A DNA stretch of 64,000 nucleotides from Prosthecobacter sp. GTDB lineage: Bacteria > Verrucomicrobiota > Verrucomicrobiia > Verrucomicrobiales > Verrucomicrobiaceae. The position numbers and the translations under genes are program-made. The notes beneath the pieces are model-generated. The model did not search any database, was not told where the DNA came from, and saw only the letters and a list, made by a program, of their open reading frames with translations. The stretch is taken from positions 46,217 through 110,216 of the forward strand of contig JAIPJY010000021.1 in the NCBI GenBank assembly GCA_021733925.1, in the 5' to 3' direction. This document shows, piece after piece, positions 11,901-20,417 of this stretch; position 1 is the first letter of the stretch; each line of letters opens with the position of its first letter.

Positions 11901-12829
11901 TGCAGAAGCCCGGCGACAGGGTGCCGCGTGGTTTGCCCATGCTCGCGAAATCGAGCGCCGAGATCGCGCAAGGCAGCGGCCGCAAAGAACTCGCCTCGTG
12001 GATTTCATCGCCGGACAATCCGCTCACGGCGCGTGTCATCGTGAACCGCGTGTGGTTGCATCTCTTCGGCCAGGGCATCGTCGCCACGCCGGACAACTTC
12101 GGTTTGTCAGGACAAGCGCCCACCCATCCCGCGCTGCTCGATCACCTTGCCACGCGATTCATGAAAGAAGGCTGGTCAGTGAAAAAACTCATCCGCGAGC
12201 TGATGACGAGCCGCGTCTATGCCCTGAGCACCGCGCACGACGCGAAGAACTTCGAGGCCGATCCCGACAACACGCTGCTCTGGCGCATGTCGCCGCGCCG
12301 ACTCGATGCCGAGTCCATCCGCGATGCCATGCTACTCACCGCTGGCAAGCTCGACCTCACGCCGCCCACTGGCAGCGCGGTCGCCATGTATGGCGAAGGT
12401 TATGTTACCGGCGTGCAGACGCAGATTCGCGGCGCACTCGATCAAGTCTTCCTCTACCGCTCCGTTTATCTTCCCGTGATGCGCAACGCGCCGCTGGAGT
12501 CGCTCGCGCTCTTCGACATGACGCCCGGCAGCATCGTCACCGGCCAGCGACCTCAGACCACGGTGCCCTCGCAGTCGCTCTTCCTGCTGAACAGCTCCTA
12601 TGTGCTAAAAGCCGCCGAGTTCGCCGCCCAACGCCTCCTCGCCGACCGCCCGAAGAGCGAACCGCAGCGCGTGAAGCTCGCCTACGAGCGCATCTTCAAC
12701 CGCACACCGACCGACGCCGAAATCGAGGCCGCACTCACCTTTGTGAAAACGAAACCCACGCCACAAGCAGGCTGGTCCGCCCTCTGCCAGAGCCTTTGGG
12801 CGAGCCATGAGTTTTTGGCCCGCAGCTAA
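8918..12829 (+). CDS. Secreted multidomain protein: EF-hands, alpha/beta hydrolase, EF-hands, PSCyt1-PSCyt2-PSD1
   Basis: 1303 aa with a signal peptide (MKLILTSLLLVTCIAIAQ). Modules: EF-hands at 27-65 (DRNGDGKVSREE, DADKDGIGTVAE); alpha/beta hydrolase about 100-405 with nucleophile motif GSSYGG near 244 and a late His in ITHYG; EF-hands about 432-490; a cytochrome-like CYECH near 548; DUF1549 about 665-870 including CARCHDHKYDP; DUF1553 about 1000-1300 (NRVWLHLFGQG). PSCyt/PSD1 proteins usually start near the cytochrome region; the hydrolase fusion is unusual. The linkers are Ala/Pro/Lys-rich and intact, so it looks like a genuine fusion. Role inferred: surface protein for polymer or sulfated glycan use with the adjacent DUF1501 gene. 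Confidence 0.88.
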   Translation: MKLILTSLLLVTCIAIAQDAAPPDWLKKIDRNGDGKVSREEMPKIFDLIDADKDGIGTVAELTAYFTKAKAKGQTKGATPSPSPSTAPAPGSANPNEPAARGALPETVEKRAITIWSDGTRMAGDLYLPKNRKEGEKLPAIVFCAGTGGTKGGTGGRLGPIFAEKGYVALAFDYRGWGESESQFMAAEPQPKPDEKGEMTIKVKALRWQMNYTDQTEDIRAAISFLVGEPSVDPQRIGIMGSSYGGGLVTYMAGTDPRVKCVVAQVPGLGGANRDRALAAAFRLHTQQARGEVEPVPLETGKMTGKMEKYSNMRTNAAKSIGFSGLEAAAKINVPALFVVAENEELSNNDIVAEAQKQIAARGVPSKFHVVKGITHYGIYREGFQEATALEIAWFEEHLKGAAAKPAASTPETPPAPKTAPAANTTPKLEEGFKALDADKNGKLSAEEFAALKLGTTYFREHPEQLEPAFKKLDADADDALTLEEYRNIARPRQSKGGQGKGKAKRPPAETEAPKASAEATSEKSMKFADADLAFFEKNIRPVLIKSCYECHSAEADKLKAGLALDARVALLKGGDSGAAVVLGKPEESLLIKSLRHDDPDLKMPPEKHGGKLSEAVIANFVEWVKRGAPMPEGQAVAVAQKMEARMDHWAFKPMKDSPAPTVKSTSWPRTEVDRFVLAELEKKGLAPVADAEPAALLRRVHLDLTGLPPTAEQVTAFLAAPSESRIDGVIDELMKSPQFGERWGRHWLDVARYAESSGKETDFAYPHAWRYRDYVIKAFNADMPFDQFIREQIAGDLFEAREDKERAELLIATGFLAIGPKSHIEKNPLQFEMDVVDEQIDTVSQAFLGLTAACARCHDHKYDPVSQRDYYALAGIFRSTDTKFGTIKLVQNNNVSTLVPLPATAGQPDALKPLMPRERERLERLVAQGTARLAELTKEKMFASSEFVQTRLRTQTSAAHLAAYEADGTPKQFATCVLERDKPRDSALLLRGEVQKPGDRVPRGLPMLAKSSAEIAQGSGRKELASWISSPDNPLTARVIVNRVWLHLFGQGIVATPDNFGLSGQAPTHPALLDHLATRFMKEGWSVKKLIRELMTSRVYALSTAHDAKNFEADPDNTLLWRMSPRRLDAESIRDAMLLTAGKLDLTPPTGSAVAMYGEGYVTGVQTQIRGALDQVFLYRSVYLPVMRNAPLESLALFDMTPGSIVTGQRPQTTVPSQSLFLLNSSYVLKAAEFAAQRLLADRPKSEPQRVKLAYERIFNRTPTDAEIEAALTFVKTKPTPQAGWSALCQSLWASHEFLARS

Positions 12830-12847
12830 ACCAACCCTTTCACCACC

Positions 12848-14254
12848 ATGAACCCCTTTCTCCATCACTCCACCTCTCCACTCCACGGCTTCTCACGTCG
12901 CGAATGGCTGCAAAGCACCAGCGCAGGTTTTGGTTATCTCGCCTTGAATGCGCTCGCCACGCAGCGTGCCCTCGCTGACGTCGCGCCGCCGCTCGCACCG
13001 AAGCAGCCGCATTTCCCCGCCAAGGCCAAGCGCGTGCTTTTCCTCTGCATGGATGGCGGTCCGTCGCATGTGGACAGCTTTGACTACAAACCCGAGCTGG
13101 CGAAATACGCGGGCAAAGCCATCGGCAAAGGCAAGGTGCCCACCGGCAAGCTCATGGCCCCGGTGTGGGAGTTCAAGCAGCGCGGCCAGAGCGGCCTGTG
13201 GATCAGCGAGCTTTTCCCGCAGATCGCCTCGCACGCGGACAAGCTCTGCCTCATTCGCAGCATGAAGACCGATGTGCCGAACCATCCGCCCGCCTTCCTG
13301 CAAATGCACTGTGGCATCCCGACTGCGCCACGTCCCAGCATGGGTGCCTGGATCACCTACGGCCTCGGCAGCATGAATGAAAACCTGCCCGGCTTTGTCA
13401 CGCTGAGCCCGAATCCCGGCAACGGCGGCTCCGCGAACTACGGCAGCTCGTTTCTTCCCGCCATCTATCAAGGCACCCGCATCGGCAACGGACGCCAACC
13501 CGTCGCCCAGGCCAAAATCAGCAACCTCGCGCATCCTCAGCTCGCACGGCCTGAGCAGCGTGCCCAGCTCGACTTCGTGCAGCAGCTCAACCGCGCCGCG
13601 CAGCAGCGCCAGCCGGAGAACGCCGCCATCGAGGGCCTCATCGAGTCGCACGAACTCGCCTTCCGCATGCAGGATGCGTTGCCCAGCGTGCTCGACATCG
13701 AAAGCGAGTCCGACACCGTGAAAAAGCTCTACGGCATCGGCAACACCACCACCGACGACTTTGGCCGCCAGTGCCTCATGGCGCGACGCATGTTGGAGGC
13801 CGGAGTGCGCTTCGTGGAGATCAATCACGGCGGCTGGGACCAGCATCGCAACCTCACCGAAGACCACGGCAAACACGCCGCCGCCGTCGATGGCCCCATC
13901 GCCGGCCTCCTCACCGATCTCGAAGGCCGTGGCCTGCTCAAAGACACGCTCGTGATCTTCGCCGGTGAGTTTGGCCGCACGCCGTATGCACAGATCGACG
14001 AGGGCCGCGATCACAACCACACCGGCTACACCACCTGGTTCGCCGGTGGCGGCGTGAAACCCGGCCACAGCCACGGCGAAACAGACGAGTTCGGCTACGA
14101 GAGCGTCATCGACCCCGTCCACATCCACGACTGGCACGCCACCATCCTCCACCTCCTCGGCCTGGAGCACACCAAGCTCACCTTCCGCCACGCCGGACGC
14201 GACATGCGCTTGACGGAAGTGAAGGGCAATGTGGTGAAAGGGATCTTGGGGTGA
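12848..14254 (+). CDS. DUF1501 Tat-exported protein
   Basis: 468 aa with a Tat-type signal: SRREWLQ near residue 17 then a mild hydrophobic stretch. Sulfatase-fold-like DUF1501 motifs follow: FLCMDGGPSHVDSFDYKP, AGEFGRTPYAQ and DHNHTGYTTWFAGGGVKPG, and a C-terminal HAGRDMRLTEVKG. DUF1501 genes almost always follow PSCyt/PSD1 genes in Planctomycetes and Verrucomicrobia, and here the gap is 18 bp, so they form one operon and presumably act together outside the cytoplasm. Enzymatic activity is not established for the family. Confidence 0.92.
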   Translation: MNPFLHHSTSPLHGFSRREWLQSTSAGFGYLALNALATQRALADVAPPLAPKQPHFPAKAKRVLFLCMDGGPSHVDSFDYKPELAKYAGKAIGKGKVPTGKLMAPVWEFKQRGQSGLWISELFPQIASHADKLCLIRSMKTDVPNHPPAFLQMHCGIPTAPRPSMGAWITYGLGSMNENLPGFVTLSPNPGNGGSANYGSSFLPAIYQGTRIGNGRQPVAQAKISNLAHPQLARPEQRAQLDFVQQLNRAAQQRQPENAAIEGLIESHELAFRMQDALPSVLDIESESDTVKKLYGIGNTTTDDFGRQCLMARRMLEAGVRFVEINHGGWDQHRNLTEDHGKHAAAVDGPIAGLLTDLEGRGLLKDTLVIFAGEFGRTPYAQIDEGRDHNHTGYTTWFAGGGVKPGHSHGETDEFGYESVIDPVHIHDWHATILHLLGLEHTKLTFRHAGRDMRLTEVKGNVVKGILG

Positions 14255-14329
14255 ACTACGCCGTAGATTCCAGGCGCAGACTGGAAGTTTTCTGGTCAGT
14301 TTCCGGCAAGCCATTCGTCTTTGCTCTGA

Positions 14330-14845
14330 ATGACCGAAGAACTGCTCGTCAACAGCCTGCTGGATGCCCGCCCGCGATTGGTGGCCGGGGCGTTTGCGGT
14401 CGTGCGGGATGCGCACGCGGCGGAGGATGTGTTTCAGGAGGTGCTGCTGAGGGCGTTGCGGATGCGGGAGAGTTTTTCGGATGAGGGCGGATTGCTGGCC
14501 TGGGCTCGTGTGTCGGCGCGGAATCTTGGGATTGATCAGGTGCGACGCGCGGGGCGGCTGGGTGAGATTTTGAGCGAGCTGGCTCTGGATGCGCTGGATG
14601 CGCGGCTGGAGGATGCGGGCGATGCACAACGGCGGCGCATGGAGGCGATGCGGGGGTGCATGGAAAAGCTGCCGGAGGAATCGAGGACGCTATTGCGGAT
14701 GCGCTATGACGAAGGGCGCAAGGGCGAGGAACTGGCGCGGCTGCTGCGGCGCAGTGAGGCGGCGATTTACAAGGCGCTCTCGCGGCTGCATCAGGCGTTG
14801 CGGAAGTGCATCAATGAACGGCTGGCGGAGGAGGGCGCGGCATGA
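14330..14845 (+). CDS. ECF-type RNA polymerase sigma factor
   Basis: 171 aa with sigma region 2 (AEDVFQEVLLRAL, then AWARVSARNLGIDQVRR) and region 4 (LPEESRTLLRMRYDEGRKGEELA and a helix-turn-helix ending AIYKALSRLHQAL). No region 1 or 3, so it is an extracytoplasmic-function sigma factor. Its last 4 bases overlap the start of the FecR-like gene. It probably directs transcription of the overlapping downstream genes on an envelope signal; no target promoter was identified. Confidence 0.92.
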   Translation: MTEELLVNSLLDARPRLVAGAFAVVRDAHAAEDVFQEVLLRALRMRESFSDEGGLLAWARVSARNLGIDQVRRAGRLGEILSELALDALDARLEDAGDAQRRRMEAMRGCMEKLPEESRTLLRMRYDEGRKGEELARLLRRSEAAIYKALSRLHQALRKCINERLAEEGAA

Positions 14846-16131
14846 GCATGACCGACGACGCGCAGCTCTGCGAAATGCTCACGCGCTATGTCGCGGGTGA
14901 TTGCTCGACGGAGGAAGTGCAGGAGCTTTCCTCGCGACTGGAGCGCGATGCGGCGGCGTGTGAGCTGCTGGCGGAAATTCTGATGCAGGGCGCGGCGGTG
15001 CGGGAGTTCGCGCAGGCGAATCCGGTGCCGGTGCGCGAGGTCCATCGTGCGCCTCAGCGCTGGCAGGCCTTGCTTTGGCCGATGGCGGCTGCGGCTGCGG
15101 TCGTGTTCGCGGCGGTGATTTGGATGCAAAGCGGACGCGATGCGGCGTGGGTGATGCGCGCAGCGGAGGTGAGCGGCAGCGTGCGCTGGACTGGTCAGGG
15201 CGGGAGCATCGTGGACAGCCTCGCGAAGGATGCGGCGCTGAGTGGCGGCACGGTGGAGACGGTGTCGGATGATGCGGCGGTCACGCTGGCCTTTCGCGAT
15301 GGCTCGCTCATCACGCTGATGGCGCACAGCGCGGCGACGATTTCCGATGATGGACAAAAGCAGGTGCATCTGCGCGAGGGCAATCTCTCCGCCGATGTGC
15401 GGCCCCAGCGCAGCGGGCGACCGATGCTAATTCACACGGCGACCGCTGTGCTGGAGGTGGTGGGCACGCGCTTTGATGTAGAGTCCGGCACTGCTACAAC
15501 GCGTTTGAATGTGGATGAAGGCACTGTGCGGATGACGCGGCTGGTGGATGGCAGCACGGTGGACGTGCCGGCGGAGCATCAGGTCGTCGCGTCGCTGAGC
15601 CGGGCGGAGAAATTCGGGGCTGTGCAGCGACTCACGCCGACGCTGAACTGGCGCAGTGATTTGAGCCAAGGCGCGAAGGGCACCGATGGCGAGTGGCTGC
15701 CTGCGGAGGCTGGATTGCCCGCGAGGCTGAAGGCGTTGCCAAAACTCGTGACCCCGGCGAAACGCGAGCCGGTCACGCTGCATCATGTGAGTGTCGAGGT
15801 GCCGTGGGAGTTTCTGCAAACGCTGCAACTCAAATCGGATTCGCGACTGCGACTGCGTGGCCGCATGACGACCCTCACGTCGGTGGAAATCATGCTGAAC
15901 ACAAAGCTGCTGCGCGGTGGATTCGCGGGCAATTACTTCGCACGCCCCACGCCTGCATCGCTCGACTGGCAGCTTGATTTGCCAATCACGGAGTTTCGCA
16001 AATGGCAGAGCGAAGCTGGCGAGCCATTGCCAGATGGCCTGCAATTGCGCCGCGTCGTCATCTACACCATCGGCAGCGATGCCGGGCTGGAGATTGAGCA
16101 GGTCGAAGTGGTCAATGGCAGCACACGATGA
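14842..16131 (+). CDS. FecR-domain transmembrane anti-sigma regulator
   Basis: 429 aa. Residues 1-70 form a cytoplasmic helical segment suited to sigma binding; about 75-93 is one transmembrane helix (LLWPMAAAAAVVFAAVIW); about 170-250 is the FecR domain (VGTRFDVESG, LNVDEGTVRM); the rest is a periplasmic beta-rich region resembling LamG-like carbohydrate-binding modules. The overlap with the sigma gene (ATGA) supports a sigma/anti-sigma pair, an arrangement common in this phylum ahead of DUF1587 or PSCyt genes. The ligand is unknown. Confidence 0.85.
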   Translation: MSMTDDAQLCEMLTRYVAGDCSTEEVQELSSRLERDAAACELLAEILMQGAAVREFAQANPVPVREVHRAPQRWQALLWPMAAAAAVVFAAVIWMQSGRDAAWVMRAAEVSGSVRWTGQGGSIVDSLAKDAALSGGTVETVSDDAAVTLAFRDGSLITLMAHSAATISDDGQKQVHLREGNLSADVRPQRSGRPMLIHTATAVLEVVGTRFDVESGTATTRLNVDEGTVRMTRLVDGSTVDVPAEHQVVASLSRAEKFGAVQRLTPTLNWRSDLSQGAKGTDGEWLPAEAGLPARLKALPKLVTPAKREPVTLHHVSVEVPWEFLQTLQLKSDSRLRLRGRMTTLTSVEIMLNTKLLRGGFAGNYFARPTPASLDWQLDLPITEFRKWQSEAGEPLPDGLQLRRVVIYTIGSDAGLEIEQVEVVNGSTR

Positions 16132-19100
16132 TTTTTCCCCAGATGAAACACGAACAACTGATTGAACCGCAGAGAGTGGACAGACGCAAAGTTTCTGAGT
16201 CCCGTTTTTGTCTTTCTCTGCGCCCGTCCATCCTCTGCGGTTTGGCGCTCGGCGTGTTCGCTGCGAGCGTGAGCGCCGCGCCGGTTGATTTCGGGCGCGA
16301 TGTGCGTCCGTTTCTCGATCAGCACTGTGTCTCGTGCCACGGGCCGAAGAAGGAGAAGGGCGGCGTGCGTCTGCACACCATGGGCACGATCAGTGAGACG
16401 CCGCAGTTTGCGAATACCTGGCTGGAAGTGCGCGAGCAACTGCTCAGCGGCGATATGCCGCCGGAGGACGAGAAGCAGCCGTCGGAGGCGACTCGAAAGG
16501 CGGTCATCGCGTGGATCGACGCGGAGGTGGAGCGGGCGCAGCGTGAGTCGGCCAGCACGGGCGGCAAGGTGGTGATGCGACGGCTGAATCGCAGCGAATA
16601 CCGCGAGACGATGCGCGAAATCCTGCACCTGCATCCGGCCATCGACACCGCCCTGGGTTTGCCCGATGACGACACGTTTCATGGCTTTGACAACATCGGG
16701 TCCGCGCTGAACATCTCCTCGGCGCGCAATCGCGTCATGGCGCAGGCCATGGGGCACCCGGAGTCGGCGGGGTCGAAGGCGGACTTTCCTGGCTACGGCA
16801 GCCGCGCACAGCACGTGCTCTTCCTCTCCGCCACACCCATTGAGGAAAGCTACACGCAACTGTGGAATCAGCTCGATGTCTTCGGCCATGGCAAAAAATT
16901 CCCCGGCTTGATCGACAAGGACCTCACTGATGATCAGAGAAAAGCCGTGGCGCAGCGCTTTCTCGTGCGGCGGGTCACTTCCCTGAAGCTCGGCGAGGAG
17001 GAACTCACGAAGAATCTCTACCGTCGTGAGTGGCGGCGCGGAGGTGTGGCCGTGCACGACGACCCCATCCGCGTCACCGATCCCCGCCAGCGCCTGGTGC
17101 TGGCACTGGTGCAGAAAAAGGTCGCTGAGATCATCGGGCATGAGAAATTTGGCTCCTCCTTCCAGATGGGCATGCTGGCCTCCTTTGAGAGCTTCCAGCA
17201 GACCGCCCTCCACACGCGTGCACGCAGCGGCGACGCCGATGAGCCGTCAAACTTCGATGACAGTGAGCAGACTGAGAGCAGCGCTGCGCGCCAAGGTGTG
17301 GACGTACGCAGTGTGAACCGGCTGGCGAAGTCCCACCGCCGCCTCTTTGGCCAGGAGCTGCCGCACCCGAAGATGGACGCGCTCGTGGATGATCTCTCGG
17401 GGTCATGGATAAAAGGCGAAAAGGCGCTCGTTTTTGTACGCCGCATCGCCAGTGTGAAGGACCTCAAACGCAAGCTCGACGAACGCTACGACAAGTGGTT
17501 GTGCGATCGGCTGAGGCTCGAGCTGCCAGCCGCCGCCCTGCCAAAGCTCCAGTGGATGATCGACCGCTACAGCGATGAAAACCGCGAGTTTCGGGATCAG
17601 GGCAATGACGCCCCCCTCGCCGATGACAAGCATGAAGACGAAGGCGGGCATGACACCTTCTTCGCGTGGTTCTTCCGTGGCAAGAGGCCTGAACGCGTGT
17701 TCAGCGGAGCCAGGCTGCTGCATCGTTTCAATCAGAAGGGCTCAGTGTATGCCGCCTTCTTTGAGGACAACCACACCGCCGCGCTGCTGCACTGTAATGC
17801 CGAAGACACGCTCCGCACCCTGAGCGCAGCGCTGCAGCATGAGGAGCATTTCGTGCGTGCAGAACTCAGCACCCGGGCGCGGAGCTTCCTGACCACACGC
17901 GCCAAAAAGCTCAACCGGCTGGATGCATTTGAAGCAATACAGGCTGCTGCGGTGGAGTGGCTGGCGCAGAGCCCGGGCCCATGGCAGGAGAGCGCGAGGC
18001 TTGTCATTCATGAACGCTTCACCGCGGGTGCTCCGTCAAGCCAGACTCCGCAGCTACCAGCCAGTGCCATTGACTGGCTGAACCTGCCGACTTTCTTCTC
18101 CGAGATACGCCGGTCGGGGCGTGAAGATCTCCGCGCCGCGCTATGGCCCGAAGCACTCAAGGGGGACGCCGTCTCACGCTACCGCGAGCCCGCGCTGCGT
18201 GCGGAGCTGCTGAGTTCCGCCGCGCGCCTTGGCCATGGCCTGATCGATCTTTACATTCTCACCATCCAGCAACTCAACAGCATCGAACTCGGCCCCCGCG
18301 CTGAGGGTGATGAGGATGAAGCCGCCGATGGTGCCGAGGCTGCTGACTTCGCTGAAGACCGCCTCCGCATCAGCCAGTATCTTGACATGCTCGAAGCACA
18401 GCGCTGCACCGCAGGCACACGCGACTGGCGCTGCTTTGACGAACTCGCAGACATCTCCGCGAACTACGATCTCATTGTGGATGTGAACCTGCCGGATGCG
18501 CGCGGCACTGCGCTGGCGGACGTGCGCAAAGAATTCGGCACCAAACTCCTCGGCGCGCAGCAGCCCGTGGGCGGCATGCATGGCTCGGTCAATGGCCGAC
18601 TGTTGAAACAGTTCCGCATGCCTGGCTACCCGCTTGTGCTCATCACCACCGATCTGCTGCAGGAAGGCGAGGATCTGCACACCTTCTGCTCGCGCATTCA
18701 TCACTACGGCATCTCGTGGACACCTTCATCCATGGAGCAGCGGACCGGCCGCATCGACCGCGTGCGCTCGCACACGGAACGGCGTCTGCTCCACCTGCAG
18801 GCTGCCGCGCCTGAGCACCGGCTGCAGGTGCATTTCCCGCATCTGGAAGACACCGTGGAAGTCCTCCAGGTGCGACGCCTGCTGACACGGATGAACACCT
18901 TCCTGCGCCTCATGCATGAGGGCCTGCATGTGCCGCAGGCAGACGAGCGCATGCTGAATGTGGGCAGGGAAATCCTGCGCCATCATGAGCCCGTGACAGC
19001 CATCACCGAGCGCCTGCAGACCGCCTTCCCCGTGAACGAGAAGGACGTGGCTGGCACCATCACCACCTTGGCGCGTACTGCAGCGCAGGCTCAGGAGATG

Positions 19101-19553
19101 GAGCAGCGCTTTCAGACCCTACGTCAGCTCGAAGGACTGGAGTTTGAACCCGCCGAGCAGGGAGAGGCGGGTCGTGGACGCATCTTCGGCTCCGTGCGCC
19201 TCCCCACCGGCCACGTGCAGCCATTTGGCCTCTATTTGCAATCCTTCGCCGAGCATCCCCTCGTGCGCTGTATCAGCCCCGTCGGTCGCGACCTCGCCAA
19301 GCCCCAGCTTGATGAAGTCCTGCGCGAGCACGATCTCCAGTCCGCCCGCATCGGCGCGCTCGATGCCAAGGAAGATCAAAGCTACGATCTCACCGTCGAA
19401 GAAGACACGCTCCTTGCCGCAGCCGCCCACGATCTCGAACGCGTACGTCATCTCATCGTGCGCGTCACGCACGACGCCGATGTCGTCGAAAAGCGCCTGC
19501 TCGAGCACGACAAACCCCTCGCCACCTTCCTCACCGATCTCCAGCATGAGTAA
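16128..19553 (+). CDS. In-frame chimera: PSCyt1/DUF1587 N-terminus joined to the C-terminal half of a SNF2-like helicase
   Basis: 1141 aa, starting by 4-bp overlap with the FecR gene. Residues 1-200 are a signal peptide, cytochrome CVSCHGPKKEKGG and the DUF1587 start (LNRSEYRETMREIL, DDDTFHGFDNIGSALNISS). From about 205 on it is a helicase: motif III LFLSATP, then motif V TTDLLQEGEDLH and motif VI MEQRTGRIDRVRSH. Walker A and DEAH-type motifs are absent, as are the DUF1592/1588/1585 parts of the first gene. Neither half can work as in its family, and an exported helicase makes no sense, so this is a deletion or assembly join near 16.72-16.75 kb. The reading frame through the join is nevertheless open. 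Confidence 0.85.
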   Translation: MIFPQMKHEQLIEPQRVDRRKVSESRFCLSLRPSILCGLALGVFAASVSAAPVDFGRDVRPFLDQHCVSCHGPKKEKGGVRLHTMGTISETPQFANTWLEVREQLLSGDMPPEDEKQPSEATRKAVIAWIDAEVERAQRESASTGGKVVMRRLNRSEYRETMREILHLHPAIDTALGLPDDDTFHGFDNIGSALNISSARNRVMAQAMGHPESAGSKADFPGYGSRAQHVLFLSATPIEESYTQLWNQLDVFGHGKKFPGLIDKDLTDDQRKAVAQRFLVRRVTSLKLGEEELTKNLYRREWRRGGVAVHDDPIRVTDPRQRLVLALVQKKVAEIIGHEKFGSSFQMGMLASFESFQQTALHTRARSGDADEPSNFDDSEQTESSAARQGVDVRSVNRLAKSHRRLFGQELPHPKMDALVDDLSGSWIKGEKALVFVRRIASVKDLKRKLDERYDKWLCDRLRLELPAAALPKLQWMIDRYSDENREFRDQGNDAPLADDKHEDEGGHDTFFAWFFRGKRPERVFSGARLLHRFNQKGSVYAAFFEDNHTAALLHCNAEDTLRTLSAALQHEEHFVRAELSTRARSFLTTRAKKLNRLDAFEAIQAAAVEWLAQSPGPWQESARLVIHERFTAGAPSSQTPQLPASAIDWLNLPTFFSEIRRSGREDLRAALWPEALKGDAVSRYREPALRAELLSSAARLGHGLIDLYILTIQQLNSIELGPRAEGDEDEAADGAEAADFAEDRLRISQYLDMLEAQRCTAGTRDWRCFDELADISANYDLIVDVNLPDARGTALADVRKEFGTKLLGAQQPVGGMHGSVNGRLLKQFRMPGYPLVLITTDLLQEGEDLHTFCSRIHHYGISWTPSSMEQRTGRIDRVRSHTERRLLHLQAAAPEHRLQVHFPHLEDTVEVLQVRRLLTRMNTFLRLMHEGLHVPQADERMLNVGREILRHHEPVTAITERLQTAFPVNEKDVAGTITTLARTAAQAQEMEQRFQTLRQLEGLEFEPAEQGEAGRGRIFGSVRLPTGHVQPFGLYLQSFAEHPLVRCISPVGRDLAKPQLDEVLREHDLQSARIGALDAKEDQSYDLTVEEDTLLAAAAHDLERVRHLIVRVTHDADVVEKRLLEHDKPLATFLTDLQHE

Positions 19554-19947
19554 TCCCGCTCAACCCTGGCACGCCTATGCGAAGGCCACCGACTTCAGCA
19601 TCGAACCCGGTGGGCTGCTCGTGCAGTTTACCGATGGACGCTCTCACCGCCTGCATGTCTTCGAGACCGATCACACCTGGCTCCTGCGTGGTTTGGTGGT
19701 CCGGCATGCCACCCGTGAGACCGATGCCACACCGGCCTTGAGTGCCGCGCTTAAAAACCGTCACAGCCGCATGTACGGTTTGCGCGTGGACAAGCAGGGC
19801 AAATTGATCGGCGAAACCCACGTCCCCAAGCCCGGCCTCACACCTGTAGAATTCCAACTCCATGCCCGCCACCTAGCTGCCGAGTGTGATCGCCTTGAGT
19901 ATTTGATTACTGGTCTTGATCGTGAAGCGAGGGGGAGAGAAAAGTAA
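19546..19947 (+). CDS. Small protein linked to the helicase, unknown
   Basis: 133 aa; the ATG overlaps the helicase stop by 8 bases, so translation is coupled. The N-terminal half looks beta-rich (FSIEPGGLLVQFTDGRSHRL, HVFETDHTWLLRGLVV), followed by a helical end (FQLHARHLAAECDRLEYLI). No membrane segment, signal or cysteine-rich site is present; the middle SRMYGLRVDKQGKLIGETHV is strand-like. No family was recognised. The tight linkage suggests a partner of the helicase when that gene was whole. It appears intact although the helicase is truncated. Confidence 0.65.
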   Translation: MSNPAQPWHAYAKATDFSIEPGGLLVQFTDGRSHRLHVFETDHTWLLRGLVVRHATRETDATPALSAALKNRHSRMYGLRVDKQGKLIGETHVPKPGLTPVEFQLHARHLAAECDRLEYLITGLDREARGREK

Positions 19948-20061
19948 AAAGAGAGAATGCGCCAGATTGACGGAAGGATACCGGGGCGATTGCCCTCCAT
20001 CAGGGGCGAATGCTTGGGCGGCGGGGCCTCCGCAAATCATTCATTTGCAGAAGAATAGGGC

Positions 20062-20190
20062 GCCATCGAAAGGCGCTCTGGCCGCTGGCTCAAGGATCTG
20101 GCACGCGAAGGCAAGTTGGGGGCCTTCGATTTACATGCATGGATTCCGGCTTGGGAAAGCCAGTGTGAACAGGCATCGGATTCTAAGTAG
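20062..20190 (+). pseudogene. Possible C-terminal gene fossil, unknown family
   Basis: A 42-codon frame with no ATG and protein-like composition contains RRSGRWLKDLAREGKLGAFD and ends DSK-stop. It is preceded by a stop codon. It lies in an otherwise gene-free gap together with an hsdM fossil, so a truncated gene end is plausible, but chance cannot be excluded. Confidence 0.25.
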
Positions 20191-20258
20191 GAATTGATCA
20201 GCATCCCTTGCCATCAGCAATGTTCTTCGCATGAATAAGAAAATACCCGCATGGTTGA

Positions 20259-20384
20259 ACCCAGCCTCTCTCATTCTTCATATGGTTTATTGCAGACCTT
20301 CTTCGTGGCGACGACAGGCAGTCAGAATATGACGCGCTCATTAGATACCAATGCAGAGAAGGCTGGCGACTCCCTCTTCACTAA
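20259..20384 (+). pseudogene. Type I restriction methyltransferase (HsdM) N-terminal fossil
   Basis: The frame reads LSFFIWFIADLLRGDDRQSE and then YDALI. This closely resembles the HsdM N-terminal helix bundle that in many proteins reads F(I/L)WxVADLLRGDxKQSEYGxVI. After YDALI the similarity ends and a stop follows 14 codons later. It differs from the start of the intact hsdM at 26343, so it is the trace of a second type I system. There is no start codon. Confidence 0.5.
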
Positions 20385-20417
20385 GACTAGCCAATCACAT
20401 TTTTAGCCTTCGGCCTC

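Noticed and set aside
12893-14629. A 578-codon minus-strand open frame
   Set aside because: Antisense to the DUF1501 and sigma genes, which have clear motifs; no own motif.
20231-20332. Small gene starting at ATG 20231
   Set aside because: The 33-codon frame overlaps the HsdM fossil in another frame and has no family or ribosome site.
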